This document shows positions 29,674 through 38,660 of a stretch of 64,000 bases of DNA, piece by piece (the first letter of the stretch is position 1; each line of letters begins with the position of its first letter). Source of the DNA: Burkholderiales bacterium (GTDB taxonomy: Bacteria; Pseudomonadota; Gammaproteobacteria; Burkholderiales; Burkholderiaceae_C); assembly GCA_029268225.1 (NCBI GenBank), contig JAJUGJ010000005.1, positions 124,001 through 188,000 of the forward strand, given 5' to 3'. The notes under the pieces are model-generated. The model did no database searches. It had not been told where the DNA came from and saw nothing but the letters and a program-made list of their open reading frames with translations. Made by a program: the position numbers and the translations under genes.

Positions 29674-32268
29674 ATGCTTTTCATGGCGACGACGCCCTCT
29701 TTTGACGATACCGGCCTGAGCGAGCCCGTGGCCAGCGAGCTGTTGCGCACGCACGGCCCCAACGAGTTGCCGCAGGCCCGCCCCCGCTCGGTCTGGCGCA
29801 TCGCGGCCGAGGTGGTGCGCGAGCCCATGTTGCAGTTGTTGATCGCGGCCGGGCTGATCTACCTGGTGTTGGGGGACGTGGCCGAGGCGCTGGCGCTGCT
29901 GGCCTTCGTGGTGCTGTCGCTGTCGATCAGCCTGGTGCAGGAGACGCGCACCGAGCGGGTCATGGAGGCCCTGCGCGACCTCAGCAGCCCGCGCGCGCTG
30001 GTGATCCGCGACGGGCGCCGCCGCCGTGTGGCCGGGCGCGAGGTGGTGCCGGGCGACCTGATCGTGCTGGCCGAGGGTGACCGCGTGCCCGCCGACGCCG
30101 TGCTGTGCGAAGCGCACGAGCTCCACACCGACGAGTCCGTGCTGACCGGCGAGTCGGTGCCGGTGCGCAAGCAGGCCTGCCCCCCGGAAACCTGGCCTCA
30201 GTTGGGCGAATGCGCCCCCGGGGGCGACGACCTGCCCTGGGTGTACTCCGGCGCCCTGGTAGTGCGTGGACAGGGGCTGGCCCAGGTGCGCCACACCGGG
30301 GCGCAGACCCAGATTGGGCGCATCGGTCAGGCGCTGAGCCAGCTGGAAACCACCCCGTCGGCCCTGCAACGCCAGACCCGTCAGTGGGTGCGGGCGTTTG
30401 CCGTGGTCGGCGTGGCCCTGAGCCTGGGCGTGGCCCTGCTGTATGCCTACGTGCGCGGGGATGTGCTGGCGGCGGTGCTGGCAGGCATCACCCTGGCCAT
30501 GTCCATGCTGCCGCAGGAGTTCCCGCTGATCCTGACGGTGTTCATGGCCATGGGCGCCTGGCGCATCGCCCACCAGCGCGTGCTGGTGCGCCGCGCCAGC
30601 GCCATCGAAACCCTGGGTTCGGCCACCGTGCTGTGCACCGACAAGACCGGCACGCTCACGCAAAACCGCATGACGGTGGCGGCCTTGCAGGTGGGGGGGC
30701 AGGCCTGGAGCGCCGGCAGTCCGGTGCTGCCCGAAACCTTCCACGCGGTGCTGGAGTACGCCATCCTGGCCAGCCAGCGCGACCCGTTCGACCCCATGGA
30801 AAAGGCCTTCTGGGACCTGGCCGAGAGCCACCTGACCGAGCAGGATCGCGAGCACCTGCACCAGGACTGGACCTTGGCGCACGCCTATGCGCTGAGTCCC
30901 GACTTGCTGGCGATGTCGCACGTGTGGCAGCGACCCAGTCACCGCAGCCATGTGGTGGCCGCCAAGGGCGCCCCCGAGGCCGTGGCCGACCTGTGCCACC
31001 TGCCCGAGGCGCGGATCGCCGAGATCCGTCTGCAGGTGGAGGCGCTGGCCGCGCAGGGCCTGCGCGTGCTGGGCGTGGCGCGGGGCGTGCTGCGCGGGCA
31101 TGAGCCGGGGGCCGACTGGCCGGCCATCCAACACGACCTGGACTTCGAGTTCCTGGGCCTCGTCGGCCTGATGGACCCGCTGCGCCCGTCGGTGGTGGAC
31201 GCGGTGCAGATGTGCCGACAGGCCGGCATCCGCGTGGCGATGATCACGGGGGACTATCCGGCCACTGCCTTGGCGATTGCCGCCCAGGCCGGTTTGGACA
31301 CGGCCGGTGGGGCCCTACGAGGTGAAGAGATTGCGGCCTTGTCTGACGAGGCATTGCGCGAGCGCGTGCGCCACACGGCCGTGTTCGCCCGCGTCACGCC
31401 CGAGCAGAAGTGGCGCATCGTGCGTGCCTGCCAGGCCAATGGCGAGGTGGTGGCGATGACCGGCGACGGCGTCAACGACGCGCCTTCGCTGAAGGCGGCC
31501 GACATCGGTGTGGCCATGGGGGCGCGTGGCACCGACGTGGCGCGCGAGTCCGCGTCCCTCGTGCTGCTGGACGACGACTTTGGCGCGATCGCACAGGCGG
31601 TGCGCCTGGGCCGGCGCATCAACGACAACCTGCGCAAGGGCATGGCCTTCGTGCTGGCCGTGCACGTGCCGATTGCGGGCCTGTCGCTGCTGCCGCTGCT
31701 GTTTGGCCTGCCGCTGCTGTTCGTGCCGGTGCACATCGCGTTTTTGGAGCTGATCATCGACCCGGTGTGCTCGGTGGTGTTCGAGGCCGAGCCGGAAGAG
31801 GGCGATGTGATGCAGCGCCCACCGCGCCCCCCCAACGCCCCGTTGCTGAATGCCGAGTTGCTGTGGAGCAGCATGCTGCAAGGCGGGTTGGTGATGGGGG
31901 TGATCGGCGGCTTTTACATGTGGCTGCTGGCGGTCGCCACGCCCGAAGCGGCGGCACGCACTGCGGCCTTTGTGGCGCTGGTGGGGGCCAATGTGGCCCT
32001 GATCGTCAGCAACCGCTCGGTGGGCAACCACCTGCTGGAAAGCCTGCGGCGGCCCAACCGCGCGCTGTGGACCATGCTGGGCGTGACCGCGGCCTTGCTG
32101 ACCCTGGTGCTGGGCCTGCCGGCGCTGCGCGCGCTTTTTCAGTTCCAGCCCTTGACGGCGGACCTGGCGGCCCAGGCGGCCGGGGTGGCCGTGGTGACGC
32201 TGGCGTTGCTGGAAATCCTGAAGGCCCTGCGCAACGCCCTGCGGCCCTCGCTCAGAAGTTCACGTTGA
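29674..32268 (+). CDS. P2-type cation-transporting ATPase
   Basis: An 864-aa P-type ATPase. Landmarks: actuator motif LTGES (near 158), phosphorylation site DKTGTLT (Asp near 323), hinge GDGVNDAP (near 597), and about ten membrane helices, with four after residue 650. The order and the KxD-type hinge follow Ca2+/Mg2+-type (P2) pumps. The helix-4 ion site reads MLPQEFP instead of PEGLP/PEALP, a variant that leaves the ion unassigned. No heavy-metal-binding N-terminal domain or CPC motif, so a P1B pump is unlikely. An ATG at 29683 is an alternative start; neither has a clear ribosome-binding site. Its 3' end overlaps the convergent receptor gene by 17 bases. Confidence 0.9.
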   Translation: MLFMATTPSFDDTGLSEPVASELLRTHGPNELPQARPRSVWRIAAEVVREPMLQLLIAAGLIYLVLGDVAEALALLAFVVLSLSISLVQETRTERVMEALRDLSSPRALVIRDGRRRRVAGREVVPGDLIVLAEGDRVPADAVLCEAHELHTDESVLTGESVPVRKQACPPETWPQLGECAPGGDDLPWVYSGALVVRGQGLAQVRHTGAQTQIGRIGQALSQLETTPSALQRQTRQWVRAFAVVGVALSLGVALLYAYVRGDVLAAVLAGITLAMSMLPQEFPLILTVFMAMGAWRIAHQRVLVRRASAIETLGSATVLCTDKTGTLTQNRMTVAALQVGGQAWSAGSPVLPETFHAVLEYAILASQRDPFDPMEKAFWDLAESHLTEQDREHLHQDWTLAHAYALSPDLLAMSHVWQRPSHRSHVVAAKGAPEAVADLCHLPEARIAEIRLQVEALAAQGLRVLGVARGVLRGHEPGADWPAIQHDLDFEFLGLVGLMDPLRPSVVDAVQMCRQAGIRVAMITGDYPATALAIAAQAGLDTAGGALRGEEIAALSDEALRERVRHTAVFARVTPEQKWRIVRACQANGEVVAMTGDGVNDAPSLKAADIGVAMGARGTDVARESASLVLLDDDFGAIAQAVRLGRRINDNLRKGMAFVLAVHVPIAGLSLLPLLFGLPLLFVPVHIAFLELIIDPVCSVVFEAEPEEGDVMQRPPRPPNAPLLNAELLWSSMLQGGLVMGVIGGFYMWLLAVATPEAAARTAAFVALVGANVALIVSNRSVGNHLLESLRRPNRALWTMLGVTAALLTLVLGLPALRALFQFQPLTADLAAQAAGVAVVTLALLEILKALRNALRPSLRSSR

Positions 32269-34339
32269 GCGTCAGGCGCACCGAGCGGGGCTCGGCCGGG
32301 TGCGAGTGGCGGTCGCTCACGCCCTCGGCCGCCTCGCCGGGCAGGCGGGAGGTGTAGTAGTAGTCGATGTCGCTGGCCTGGCGGTTGAACAGGTTGAACA
32401 CGTCCATCGACACGGTCACATCAGGGCGGAGTCGGTAGCCCACGCGGGCATACGCCAGCGTCGTGCCGGCCGAGCGCACGCTGTTGTCCTCCAGCAGCGG
32501 GCGTGGGCCGAAGTAGCGCAACTGGAACTGACCGAACCAGGGGCCCCGCTCGCTCACGGTGGCGCCAGCGGACACCACCGTGCGCACGGCGCCCGGCACG
32601 TAGCGGCCGGCGTTCGGGGCCTCGCCCTGGATGGACCTGAAGCGCGCCTGCGAGAAGGCCACATCGGCGTCCAGGCTCAACCAGGGGCGGGCCTGGTAGC
32701 GGGTGTTGAACTCGATGCCATGGCGCCGCGAGGCCCCGCTGGCTTCGGTCTCACCCGCATCGCCCACAAACACGAGCTCGGACGACAGGTCCAGCTGCCA
32801 CAGGGCAATCGAGCTTTGCAGGCCCTCGATCCACTCGGTGCGAAAGCCCAGCTCCTTGCCGCGGGTGCGCACCAGGGGCACCGCACCTTCGATGGGGTCA
32901 CCCGTCTTGGCCGTGACGCGGGCGGTGATGCCACGGGCGTCGTTGCTGTGAAAGCCGTGGCCCAGGTTGAAGAACCACTCGCTCTTGGCCCAGGGGCCCA
33001 CAATCAGCGACAACTTGGGGCTGTGCATCCAGGCTGTGCGCTGCCCGCTGTTGGCGTCGATGCTGCTGCGCACGTCCACGCTCAGCCGCTCGGTGCGGAG
33101 CCCCGCCACGCTGCGCAGCCAGGGCAGCCAGCGCGTGTCGTTCTGGGCGTAGAGGCCCAGGCTGTCTTGCTGGACGCGGCTTTCCTGCGTCACACCGGTG
33201 CGCTGTCCTCCTTGGGCCGTGTACAGGCCCACCGGGCGCAGCTGATCATGGCGCCATTGGGCACCCACGGTGGTGTCGCTGTCCCGGCCGGCCAGGTGGC
33301 CCTTCCAGGTGTGGCTGAGGCCACCGCCATAGACGACGCGCGACTCGGCCTGCTCGAACTGGTCACCCTCGACGGGGTTGTCCAGGTAATAGGTGAAGTT
33401 GGAGAACAGCTTCAGGCGCGACTGGATCACGTAGGCGTTGGCACGCCACTCCCGGTCGTCTTGCACCTGGGTGCCTTGCCACGACAGGCTGTAGCGCTCG
33501 GCCTCGCCACGGTCGCTGGGGTCGATGGCGCCGAAGCGGTCGATCAGGCCAGCGTCCACCGCCCGCTGAGGCACCTGGTCGGTGCTGCGCCAGCGTGCGC
33601 CGTAGGCCATGGCCGTCAGGCTCTGCTGGGTGTTGCCGTCTGCCAGGCTGTAGCGCAGCCAGCCGTTGAAGCGGCGGTGGTTTTGCGGGGTTTGCCAGGG
33701 GCCGTCGTTGTGCGCGCCTTCCAGGGCGTACAGCAAGGTGCCGGTGGTGAGCGGCGTGGACTTCGCGACCAGAGCCCGCAGGTACTGGTGCTCGCTCACG
33801 GTGAACGAGGCCAGGCCTCGGGGCAGCGTGTTGGCCAGGTTCAACCGGGCCGAGCCGGCCGAGCTGAAGTCACCGTCTTCCGCGGCATACGGTCCCTTGC
33901 GGTAATGGATGGACTGCAGCAGCTCGGGGATCAGGAAGTTCAGATCGGTGTAGCCCTGGCCGTGCGCGTGGGTGGGCATGTTGGCGGGCATGCCATCGAC
34001 CGTGGTGGCGAAGTCGGTGCCATGGTCGAGGTTGAAGCCGCGCAGGTAGTACTGATTGGCCTTGCCGTCGCCGCTGTGCTGCGAGACGATGACCCCGGGC
34101 ACGAACTCCAGCACCTCGGCCGGCCGCAAGGTGGGGCGGCTGCGCAGCAGCTTCTGGGTGACGGTGCCTTCACTGGCCGCATCGCTGCTGCCCACGGTGT
34201 TGTCGTAGTTGGCGCTCACCGCCACGTCCGGCAGCGTGGTGGGCTCTTGGGCGGAGCCCGTTGCGTGACCTGCTATCCCAATCAGGGCGAGAACCAGGGG
34301 GCGAAGGGCCGCGAACGGCGGTGTGGCAGCAGAGCGCAT
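32252..34339 (-). CDS. TonB-dependent outer-membrane receptor, probably NikR-controlled
   Basis: A 695-aa receptor. It has a signal peptide (MRSAATPPFAALRPLVLALI, cleavage near GSAQ), a plug domain (about 45-170; PAEVLEFVPGVIVSQHSGDGKANQ, then YYLRGFNLDHGTDFATTVDG) and a 22-strand barrel ending in ...LTLNVNF with the terminal Phe used by the BAM complex. The plug run MPTHAHGQGYTDLNFLIPE has two His residues and marks a subfamily of metal-complex receptors. A NikR-type operator is 14-40 bases before the start and nikR itself is the preceding gene, so the cargo is probably nickel or a nickel chelate. The cargo is inference; iron complexes remain possible. Confidence 0.9.
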   Translation of the reverse strand: MRSAATPPFAALRPLVLALIGIAGHATGSAQEPTTLPDVAVSANYDNTVGSSDAASEGTVTQKLLRSRPTLRPAEVLEFVPGVIVSQHSGDGKANQYYLRGFNLDHGTDFATTVDGMPANMPTHAHGQGYTDLNFLIPELLQSIHYRKGPYAAEDGDFSSAGSARLNLANTLPRGLASFTVSEHQYLRALVAKSTPLTTGTLLYALEGAHNDGPWQTPQNHRRFNGWLRYSLADGNTQQSLTAMAYGARWRSTDQVPQRAVDAGLIDRFGAIDPSDRGEAERYSLSWQGTQVQDDREWRANAYVIQSRLKLFSNFTYYLDNPVEGDQFEQAESRVVYGGGLSHTWKGHLAGRDSDTTVGAQWRHDQLRPVGLYTAQGGQRTGVTQESRVQQDSLGLYAQNDTRWLPWLRSVAGLRTERLSVDVRSSIDANSGQRTAWMHSPKLSLIVGPWAKSEWFFNLGHGFHSNDARGITARVTAKTGDPIEGAVPLVRTRGKELGFRTEWIEGLQSSIALWQLDLSSELVFVGDAGETEASGASRRHGIEFNTRYQARPWLSLDADVAFSQARFRSIQGEAPNAGRYVPGAVRTVVSAGATVSERGPWFGQFQLRYFGPRPLLEDNSVRSAGTTLAYARVGYRLRPDVTVSMDVFNLFNRQASDIDYYYTSRLPGEAAEGVSDRHSHPAEPRSVRLTLNVNF

Positions 34340-34352
34340 GGGGCGTGTCGTT

Positions 34353-34379
34353 GTATGAAGAAACTAAAAAACATCATAC
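34353..34379 (-). promoter_or_regulatory. NikR-type operator before the TonB receptor gene
   Basis: GTATGA and TCATAC form a perfect inverted repeat separated by 15 bases, in an AT-rich stretch between nikR and the receptor gene. The E. coli NikR operator is the same half-sites with 16 bases between. The element starts 14 bases before the receptor start codon; on the minus strand the upstream half-site includes TATGAT, a good -10 hexamer match, so a bound repressor would block transcription start. Confidence 0.82.
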
Positions 34380-34428
34380 AAACAGGCGATTGCACCCCCG
34401 ATACGCCGTTTGGCGTACGCGGCCCCGC

Positions 34429-34899
34429 TCAGGCCACCGGCTTGACGTGGCGGTGGGGTGTCCCGTGCGTGTCGTCGTCGTGGTGGTGCGGGCCATGCTC
34501 CTGCACGCCGATCAGGTTGAGCTTGCCGTGGAGCACGCCCTTCTCGGCGCACATGGCATCGGCAAACTGTTGCACCTGCGAGGCTGGGCCACGCAGCAAC
34601 ACGGTTTCGATGCAGTGCTCGTGATCGAGGTGCGCATGCATGGTCGACACGGTCAGATCGTGGTGCGCGTGCTGCAGGCGGGTGAGGCGCTCGCCCAGGT
34701 CGCGCTCATGGTGGTTGTAGACGTAGGACAGGCAGGCCACGCAGGGGCCCTCCGGTTGCGCGGCGAGCCGGTTGCGGTCCATTTCGGCGCGCACGAAATC
34801 GCGGAACGCCTCGGAGCGATTCGCGTAGCCCCGCTGGGCGATCCAGGCATCGAATGCCTCGGCGAGGTGGTCGTCAATGGAAACAGTCAAGCGTGCCAT
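34429..34899 (-). CDS. nikR: Nickel-responsive transcriptional regulator NikR with His-rich tail
   Basis: A 156-aa repressor. The ribbon-helix-helix DNA-binding domain is residues 1-45 (RLTVSIDDHLAEAFDAW, then YANRSEAFRDFVR); the ACT-like nickel domain is about 55-135. The high-affinity nickel ligands of E. coli NikR (His76, His87, His89, Cys95) align with His77, His88, His90 and Cys96 here. After the usual end of the family (about 133 aa) comes an extra histidine- and aspartate-rich tail (HHHDDDTHGTPHRH), which may bind metal. Start 34899 fits the family. In nickel excess it should repress the receptor gene through the operator downstream. Confidence 0.95.
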   Translation of the reverse strand: MARLTVSIDDHLAEAFDAWIAQRGYANRSEAFRDFVRAEMDRNRLAAQPEGPCVACLSYVYNHHERDLGERLTRLQHAHHDLTVSTMHAHLDHEHCIETVLLRGPASQVQQFADAMCAEKGVLHGKLNLIGVQEHGPHHHDDDTHGTPHRHVKPVA

Positions 34900-34969
34900 G
34901 CGGTGTGGGTCAAAGCCATCGGTGCTCGCATGTTGCCTGAAAGCCGGGCCCCTGCCACCTGGCCCTCGG

Positions 34970-35926
34970 TCAGCGCGTGAGGTCACCCCAAAGGTGGCCA
35001 CAGCCCTGAGCACGGATGTTGCCCTGGGCTTCTCGCAGCAGGAACAAGGCGCTCAGACCTTGGCGGGTCGCGAGGGCCGTACCCGCTTCCGGTCCGAGCA
35101 CCATGAGCGCGGTCGCCCAGGCATCCGCTTCGGCACAGGTCGGTGCCACGACGGTGACGGAGGCCGGCGATGACAGCACGGGTGCGCCGCGTTGCGGGTC
35201 CATCGTGTGAGACAGGTGGCGGCCCTGCACCGTCACCCAGTGCCGGTAGTCGCCCGAGGTGGCGACGGCCGCGTCCTGCAGGGCGAGCACCGAATGGGGG
35301 GCGCGGCGTTCGGTGTCGGGCGCTTCAATCGCCACCGCCCAGGCTGTGCCATCGGGGCGCAGGCCCAGCGCGCGCATCTCGCCATCGATGCCGACCAGAC
35401 CCGCGTCGATGCCACAGGTGCGCAGGGTGTCGGCCAGACGGTCCACGCCATACCCTTTGGCGATGCCATTCAGGTCCAGCATGATGTCGCCTTGCTTGCG
35501 TACCAGTTGGCCGGTGACCTGCAGCAGTTCATACGCAGGCCGTCGGGGTGCGGCCATGGCGCTACGGATGCGGTCCACGTCGGCTTCCTGCGGCCCAAAG
35601 CCCCAGGCCTGCACGGCGTCGCCCATGCCGATGTCGAAAGCGCCACCCGAGGCACGGCCGATCGCCATACCCAGGCTCAGCAGATGAGCCAGGTGTGCAG
35701 GCACCTCGACCAGGGTGTTCACCGGCGCGCGGTTCAGGCGCATCAGGTGGCTGTCGGTCTGCCAGGTGGACATCTTTGCGTCCACCTCGTCCACCGCCGA
35801 TTGGAGGGCGGCTTGTATCGGCGCCACATCCAGGCCGGGTGCGCTGAAGAACACCGCGGACCAGCGCGTGCCCATGGTGGGGCCGTTCAGCGCATGGCGT
35901 GCCCACTCAGTAGACGTCTTCGACAT
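34970..35926 (-). CDS. apbE: ApbE-type FAD:protein FMN transferase
   Basis: A 318-aa ApbE-family protein, which moves FMN from FAD to a Ser/Thr of target proteins. Landmarks: GPTMGTRWSAVFF, MSTWQTDSHLMRLNR, SGGAFDIGMG, DLNGIAKGYGVD, the SGDYRHW motif and LSHTMDPQRGAPV (metal/FAD site). Most proteobacterial members carry an export signal; none is seen here, and the gene starts within the end of the preceding reductase gene (20-base overlap). The adjacent DUF2271 protein has an ApbE-like target motif and is the likely substrate. Confidence 0.9.
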   Translation of the reverse strand: MSKTSTEWARHALNGPTMGTRWSAVFFSAPGLDVAPIQAALQSAVDEVDAKMSTWQTDSHLMRLNRAPVNTLVEVPAHLAHLLSLGMAIGRASGGAFDIGMGDAVQAWGFGPQEADVDRIRSAMAAPRRPAYELLQVTGQLVRKQGDIMLDLNGIAKGYGVDRLADTLRTCGIDAGLVGIDGEMRALGLRPDGTAWAVAIEAPDTERRAPHSVLALQDAAVATSGDYRHWVTVQGRHLSHTMDPQRGAPVLSSPASVTVVAPTCAEADAWATALMVLGPEAGTALATRQGLSALFLLREAQGNIRAQGCGHLWGDLTR

Positions 35927-38117
35927 AGCGGTCTCCGGCTTTGAGCATCGCGGGGGTCAGCCAGGCGGGTTGGAGGATCTCGGTCAAGGCCTCGCTGACA
36001 CCGCGGGCCATGTCCCGGCCGCCGCACACCATGATCTTGGCGCCGTGGTGGATGGCGTCGATCACCTGCGGGGCTGCCTGGCGCAGGGCATCCTGCACGT
36101 ACTGCGGTTGGGCGCTGCGTGACACCGCCAGAGACAGCTCGGTCAGCTTGCCTTCGGCCTGCCAGCGCGACAACTCCGAGTGATAGAGGAAGTCGCTGCC
36201 GGGGTGGCGCAACCCGAAGAACAGGTGGATGGGGCGACCGGGCGTGTTGTGGCGGATGAAGCCGGCCAAGGGACCCACGCCGGTGCCGGCGCCAATCAGG
36301 ATTAGCGGGGTGCGGCCGTGGTCGGCATGGAAGCCCGGATGGGGGCGCACAAAGGCACGCACCGTCTGGCCCGGCTCCAACTCGGTCAACTGGGTCGAGG
36401 CCAGGCCACCGACGTGACGCCGAACGACGATCTCGATGAAGCCGTCTCGCGCGCCCGAGGCCAGCGAGTACAGGCGAGGCACCGGTGAGCCTTCCGGCAC
36501 GATGCCCAGCAGGTCACCCGGCTCGAAGCGTGTGAAGCCCTGGCCGGTCAGGCGCTGCCAGCGCGAGGTGGGCGGCAAGGCAAAGCGCAGGATGGACATC
36601 GGCACCTGCACGGCGCTGCCGTAGTCCTGACGTGCCACCAGGGTCAGCGTCTCGGTGGCGGGCAGCGCGGGCTGGTGGGCCAACTCCAGAGGCGTGCCCA
36701 GGGCCTTGCCCAGCGCGTGGCCCCAGCGAGCGAAGTCCTGCAGCGACTGGCGGTCGATGGTGTCGAAGGGCAGCAAGGTGGGCCAGCCCTTGGCGTGGGC
36801 GGCATCGGTCACAGCAGAGGCAAAGGCACAGAAGGCCGGGAAGCTGCGGTCACCAAAGCCGAGCACGGCCACCGGGGCGGTGGGTGGTGCATCCAGGGCC
36901 TGGAGGCGGGCCAGAAAGTCCTGGGCCGAGGCCGGGGCATCGCCTTCGCCGTAGGTGGCGGCCAGGATCAAGTAGCGTTGCGCCTGGCGGTAGCGGGCCG
37001 GTACAAAGCCGCTCATCGGGGCGATGTGCACGGACTGGCCCGCACGGCGCAAGGCCTCGGCCAAGGTGGTGGCAAAGCCACAGGTGCTGCCGCCCTCGGA
37101 GCCGACCAGTACCACCGTGTCCGCCTGAGCGGCCGGCGCGTTGCCGCGCAGTTTCGGGCGGGTGCGCCACCCGGCCAGCCAGACCAGCACACCGGTCACG
37201 GACAGCACGGGCACGCCCAGGGCCATCACGCCCAGGATCAGGCCCAGCACGGCCGCGCCGCGACCGGTGTGCAGCATTTCCATGGTGTCCGACACGCGCT
37301 GGCTCAGGCTCAGGTCCTGCCACGCCAACAGGGTGCCGGTGCCGGCATCGACATAGCCCATGCCCTGGGTGGTGCGCAGGGTGAACACATCCTGCGGATC
37401 GCCTGCGGCGGGAAAGCTCAGATCGCGCAGCGCGGCCACCGGCGTGGCGCGCAGGGCGTCCAGCTGGGCCAGGGGCCGGCCGGTCTGCCCGCTGACCGTG
37501 GCCGGGGCATGGAGACTGGCGGATTCCACCGTGATGAGCTCGAAGGTCTCGGCCGACATCCACAGCGCGGTCACCGACGACAGCAGCAGCCCGAGCACGG
37601 CCACGCGGGCAATCTCGGTGTGCAGGCGACCCGCCCAGGGGCCGCGCAGACGGGTGAACCAGCGGCGCCAGCCCCCCGTGCGCCGGGCCACCAGCCAGGC
37701 CCCGCTGAGGGCCAGCCCCAGCATCGTCAACGCGCCCACTGCGGCGACCAGGCGGCCACCGTCACCCAGGAAGAGCGAGCGGTGCAAGGTGGTCAGCCAG
37801 CGCTGCAACGGGTTCGGGTCGGCGCTGGCCACGTCGCGGCCGGTGGCCGGGTCGATCACCGCCGAGCCGGGCTGCTCACCGTCGAACCACCAGGCGGTGA
37901 TGCGTCCTGAGGGCGCGCGCTTGATCTGCTCCAGGCCCGGATGGCTCGCCTGCACGCGGGTGGCCAGCTCGGCCACGGTCAGCGTGTCCGACACGGTCGG
38001 TGCCTGCACGGCCTCCAGGGCGGGAAACACCGAGAGGGCGGCGCCGCTCAAGGCCGTCACGAACAGGAGGGCGGCCAGCACAAGGCCGGGCCAGCGGTGC
38101 AGGGTGCGCATCAACAT
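35907..38117 (-). CDS. PepSY-membrane domain fused to flavodoxin and FAD/NADPH reductase
   Basis: A 736-aa fusion. The N-terminal ~325 residues are a PepSY-associated membrane domain with four helices (first LVLAALLFVTALSGAALSVF; last LGLILGVMALGVPVLSVTGV). Then comes a flavodoxin (about 330-470; VVLVGSEGGSTCGFATTLAEAL, which binds FMN) and a sulfite-reductase-flavoprotein-like FAD domain (RLYSLASG near 535) with NADPH site (LIGAGTGVGPLAGFIRHN near 605; YVEDVY at the C terminus). The layout implies electrons pass from NADPH through FAD and FMN to the membrane part and outward. DUF2271 is 20 bases upstream and ApbE overlaps the end. Confidence 0.9.
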   Translation of the reverse strand: MLMRTLHRWPGLVLAALLFVTALSGAALSVFPALEAVQAPTVSDTLTVAELATRVQASHPGLEQIKRAPSGRITAWWFDGEQPGSAVIDPATGRDVASADPNPLQRWLTTLHRSLFLGDGGRLVAAVGALTMLGLALSGAWLVARRTGGWRRWFTRLRGPWAGRLHTEIARVAVLGLLLSSVTALWMSAETFELITVESASLHAPATVSGQTGRPLAQLDALRATPVAALRDLSFPAAGDPQDVFTLRTTQGMGYVDAGTGTLLAWQDLSLSQRVSDTMEMLHTGRGAAVLGLILGVMALGVPVLSVTGVLVWLAGWRTRPKLRGNAPAAQADTVVLVGSEGGSTCGFATTLAEALRRAGQSVHIAPMSGFVPARYRQAQRYLILAATYGEGDAPASAQDFLARLQALDAPPTAPVAVLGFGDRSFPAFCAFASAVTDAAHAKGWPTLLPFDTIDRQSLQDFARWGHALGKALGTPLELAHQPALPATETLTLVARQDYGSAVQVPMSILRFALPPTSRWQRLTGQGFTRFEPGDLLGIVPEGSPVPRLYSLASGARDGFIEIVVRRHVGGLASTQLTELEPGQTVRAFVRPHPGFHADHGRTPLILIGAGTGVGPLAGFIRHNTPGRPIHLFFGLRHPGSDFLYHSELSRWQAEGKLTELSLAVSRSAQPQYVQDALRQAAPQVIDAIHHGAKIMVCGGRDMARGVSEALTEILQPAWLTPAMLKAGDRYVEDVY

Positions 38118-38137
38118 CTCAGGGCCTCGGTGTCAGA

Positions 38138-38608
38138 TCACAGACCGTATGTGAAGCCGGCCACGTAGCGACGGCCCGCGGTGGGCTTGCCCGCACCGGC
38201 CTTGGTCAATGGCACCGACACGTCACGCGGACTGTCGCGCATGTCCTCGGCGGCGGCGTCCACGTTCAGCGTGTAGCCGGCGTCGAACAGGGCATCGGCC
38301 AGCTCCACCGTCACCTTCAGGCTGCGGCCTGCGCCCACGCTGGCGCCGGTGATGCCGTCGATCTGCCCGCGGCTGCCGCCGGTGGCCCGGTACCAGTCCG
38401 TCAGGTGCTTGTGGTACTTCGACTTTTCACCCGCGACCCACAGCGTGCGCACATGGGCGCCGGACGGGTCGCTCAGGTACAGCGCGAGGTAGGCGCCATC
38501 GCCGCCGTAGTTCTTGAGCGTGGTGGTCAGGGTGACCGGGCGGGCCGAGGCCAGACCGGGCAGGGCGAGGGCCGTGGTCAAGGCCAGGCCGGAGACGAGT
38601 GTTTTCAT
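38138..38608 (-). CDS. Secreted DUF2271 protein, predicted covalent flavoprotein
   Basis: A 156-aa protein with a clear Sec signal peptide (MKTLVSGLALTTALALPGLASA, cleavage after ASA). The mature part matches the DUF2271 family (LTTTLKNYGGDGAYLALYLS, WVAGEKSKYHKHLTDWYRA). Residues 84-90 read DGITGAS, resembling the D-x-x-T/S-G-A-T/S motif on which ApbE attaches FMN by phosphoester linkage; the last Ser (residue 90) would be the site. It lies between two membrane reductases and near apbE, so a periplasmic electron carrier is the most likely role. Flavinylation is inferred from motif and context. Confidence 0.85.
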   Translation of the reverse strand: MKTLVSGLALTTALALPGLASARPVTLTTTLKNYGGDGAYLALYLSDPSGAHVRTLWVAGEKSKYHKHLTDWYRATGGSRGQIDGITGASVGAGRSLKVTVELADALFDAGYTLNVDAAAEDMRDSPRDVSVPLTKAGAGKPTAGRRYVAGFTYGL

Positions 38609-38660
38609 GAGGGTGCCTTAGCAAAGAAAGTGAGACCAGGGTGGCGAAGCGCGAACGCTG

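Noticed and set aside
34402-34417. TACGCC-GTTT-GGCGTA stem after nikR
   Set aside because: Short stem without T-run; could be a weak terminator but cannot be supported.
32300-34624. A 774-codon plus-strand frame opposite the TonB receptor
   Set aside because: Shadow of the receptor; the true gene has a signal peptide, plug motifs and terminal Phe.
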